Assembly (NCBI GenBank): GCA_021797055.1
Contig: JAKAAI010000001.1
Location: 1 to 64,000 of the forward strand
Reading direction: 5' to 3'
Length of the DNA stretch: 64,000 nt
Source: Thermoplasmata archaeon
Lineage (GTDB): Archaea > Thermoplasmatota > Thermoplasmata > Thermoplasmatales > Thermoplasmataceae
Shown here: piece by piece, positions 62,553 to 64,000 of the stretch
Layout of the letters: every line of letters starts with the position of its first letter
How positions within the stretch are numbered: the stretch's first letter is position 1
Made by a program: the position numbers and the translations under genes
Notes under the pieces: generated by a model
What the model saw: the letters and a program-made list of their open reading frames with translations, nothing else
What the model was told of the DNA's origin: nothing
Database searches by the model: none

Positions 62553-63770
62553 TTACTGCCTTGTAATCTTCGGGTTGCTGATCAGGAAGGTTGTCAGAAG
62601 CAATGATATTGCTGCAGGTATAATTGCAGACGCAAACCCGAGTGAGAAAGAAATTGAAAAAAATTCATACGAAAAGAGTGGAGCCAGAACAATAAAAGGG
62701 AGAATTAGCAACTGAGAAGCCCTTTTGACGATCTGCTGGTCACCTGAATCATACGCTGTAAGCACATAATTTTTAGCACCTTCTTCGAAAAAGCCCACAG
62801 AAGAGAGGATAAGAAGCGCAAGAAAGACATCTACCAGGGATTTTGCCAGTGAGAGTATTAGGAATGCAACGATGAAAACCACAGACCTCACGAAATATGA
62901 GGAAATGAAAAATATTCTGACATGAAGACGTTGCCCAGAAAACCTGAACAAAATATATGCGAGCGATATCCCTGCAAATATCAGGAAGGAATACCTGGTT
63001 GAATTTATCAAAGAGTAGGAATAATAAGGCAGGTAAATGAGAATTGACCAGGCTGCAAATATGAATAGTATATCGATCAGGGTTGTAGTAAGGAAGAATG
63101 CTTTACCTCTTATTTTGCCAAGCATTCTCAGTGGAGCAAGCGTTTTATTCACAGTCACCAAAATTGGATCCTGTTGTGGTCTTATTTTTCTGACATAAAA
63201 TCTGAAAATCTCAATAACGAGAAAGATAGCGCCCAAGATGAGTGCAATATATTCGATCAGGATAATAAGCTCAGAATAATTGTTTCCAAAGAAATATGAT
63301 ATAAGTAACGAGATCGGCCCAGAAAGGGTTCCCAATGCCAACGCGTTCCTTCTGCTGGTTCTAATCGATGAGCTGCTGAAGTCTTCAGAAATCTTTGAAT
63401 TTATTGAAACAATTGCTACGGAAAGACTCAGTCCTATCAAAATTGACACTAGTAAAATGCCAGTAATTGTGAGCGCGGTTGAGAAAATGTAGAGCGCCCA
63501 TGCAAGCAGTAAAAACGAAGAGGGAGAAAGCAGATTTCTGTAGGTCGAAAAACTGACTATGCTCGCAGGAATTCTTGAAAAAATATACGTGACAAGGAAT
63601 ATAAAGAATACAATACCGAGACTGAAATAACTGATCGATAAATTATTGATTTTTAGAGAAAGGGCTACGTAAAGTATTGATAATGTCCCTCCAGATAAAG
63701 AGGATAAAATGTATGGTTGCAATAGGTCTCTTCTCTTTCTAGGTCTTCTGAGGATCCTTGAGTTCTGCAT
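62553..63770 (-). CDS. Polytopic membrane protein, MFS-like
   Basis: A 405-residue very hydrophobic protein with about 12 membrane segments and a basic N-terminus (RRPRKRRD). A Pro- and Lys-containing central loop (VRKIRPQQDPI) divides two halves of six segments, as in the MFS fold, but the classical loop motif is absent. It is co-directional with nac and cca with a 38-base gap, so it may be the first gene of their unit. Substrate and role unknown. Confidence 0.65.
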   Translation of the reverse strand: MQNSRILRRPRKRRDLLQPYILSSLSGGTLSILYVALSLKINNLSISYFSLGIVFFIFLVTYIFSRIPASIVSFSTYRNLLSPSSFLLLAWALYIFSTALTITGILLVSILIGLSLSVAIVSINSKISEDFSSSSIRTSRRNALALGTLSGPISLLISYFFGNNYSELIILIEYIALILGAIFLVIEIFRFYVRKIRPQQDPILVTVNKTLAPLRMLGKIRGKAFFLTTTLIDILFIFAAWSILIYLPYYSYSLINSTRYSFLIFAGISLAYILFRFSGQRLHVRIFFISSYFVRSVVFIVAFLILSLAKSLVDVFLALLILSSVGFFEEGAKNYVLTAYDSGDQQIVKRASQLLILPFIVLAPLFSYEFFSISFSLGFASAIIPAAISLLLTTFLISNPKITRQ

Positions 63771-63883
63771 TAGCTATACTGTTATGCAGCAACAAATATT
63801 ATACTTCGCAAATTCAAGGCGGTTTTCCGACATAACTTGTTCATATCTGTATCGTATCGTTTAAATTACAAGAAACTGCAAAG

Positions 63884-63896
63884 AAATTATATAAAG
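63884..63896 (+). promoter_or_regulatory. TATA box of tRNA-Phe
   Basis: AAATTATATAAAG has its TATA core centred at about 63891, placing the transcript start near 63917, three bases before the tRNA. Strong, consensus-like, as expected for a stable RNA. Confidence 0.65.
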
Positions 63897-63919
63897 ATTT
63901 AACATAGGTGCTGGGACCT

Positions 63920-63992
63920 GCCGTGGTAGCTCAGTTGGGAGAGCGCCAGACTGAAGATCTGGAGGTCGCTGGTTCGATCCCGGCTCACGGCA
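63920..63992 (+). tRNA. tRNA-Phe (anticodon GAA)
   Basis: A 73-base cloverleaf: acceptor GCCGTGG with TCACGGC (one G-T pair), D arm GCTC/GAGC, anticodon stem CCAGA/TCTGG around CTGAAGA with GAA, variable AGGTC, T arm GCTGG-TTCGATC-CCGGC, discriminator A. No intron and no encoded CCA. Confidence 0.97.
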
Positions 63993-64000
63993 TACATTCA

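Overview
The window looks like a chromosome segment of an acidophilic, heterotrophic archaeon of the Thermoplasmatales type. Archaeal markers are ABCE1/RLI, archaeosine tRNA-guanine transglycosylase, family B DNA polymerase, archaeal CCA-adding enzyme and NAC. Both tRNA genes lack an encoded CCA, TATA boxes sit about 26 bases before likely transcript starts, and many starts look leaderless, mixed with Shine-Dalgarno starts inside operons. The Thermoplasmatales assignment rests on overall gene resemblance and was not tested by a search. No insertion sequence, integrase, CRISPR array or rRNA was seen.

Positions 1-17,800 are mostly housekeeping. They hold the end of a SHOCT-domain protein, then AMMECR1, MEMO and a radical SAM enzyme (the conserved but functionally unexplained AmmeMemoRadiSam set), followed by a Fur-family regulator with a perfect palindrome over its promoter. 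Next come dihydropteroate synthase, transporters, an operon of a small unknown protein, ABCE1 and archaeosine TGT, then a geranylgeranyl-reductase-family flavoprotein, a 2-hydroxyacid dehydrogenase, DNA polymerase B and an aminotransferase.

Positions 17,850-55,260 form a dense catabolic region of about 37 kb. It has three molybdenum-hydroxylase large subunits but only two FAD subunits and two [2Fe-2S] subunits, plus CoxG. Acyl-CoA chemistry is represented by an AMP-forming ligase, two acyl-CoA dehydrogenases, an enoyl-CoA hydratase-like protein with a damaged oxyanion loop, a MaoC-like hydratase, and a thiolase-fold protein without catalytic Cys/His together with a DUF35 protein. C-C or ring-opening candidates are a DRE-TIM lyase/synthase, a cyclase-family hydrolase and a fumarylacetoacetase-family enzyme. 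Oxidoreductases include an ADH, an SDR, a GMC enzyme with its small partner, a GlcD-type flavoprotein and an ornithine-cyclodeaminase-family protein. IorAB and ADP-forming acyl-CoA synthetase would convert 2-oxoacids to acids with ATP formation. Three permeases serve the region. The set points to breakdown of an organic acid, possibly aromatic or heterocyclic, through CoA esters; the substrate cannot be read from the sequence.

Positions 55,300-64,000 return to core functions: a two-gene ABC importer with a duplicated permease, serine hydroxymethyltransferase, a Nudix hydrolase, a metallo-beta-lactamase-fold protein, tRNA-Gln(TTG) directly followed by a ubiquitin-like sulfur-carrier/modifier gene, CCA-adding enzyme, NAC, a polytopic membrane protein and tRNA-Phe(GAA).
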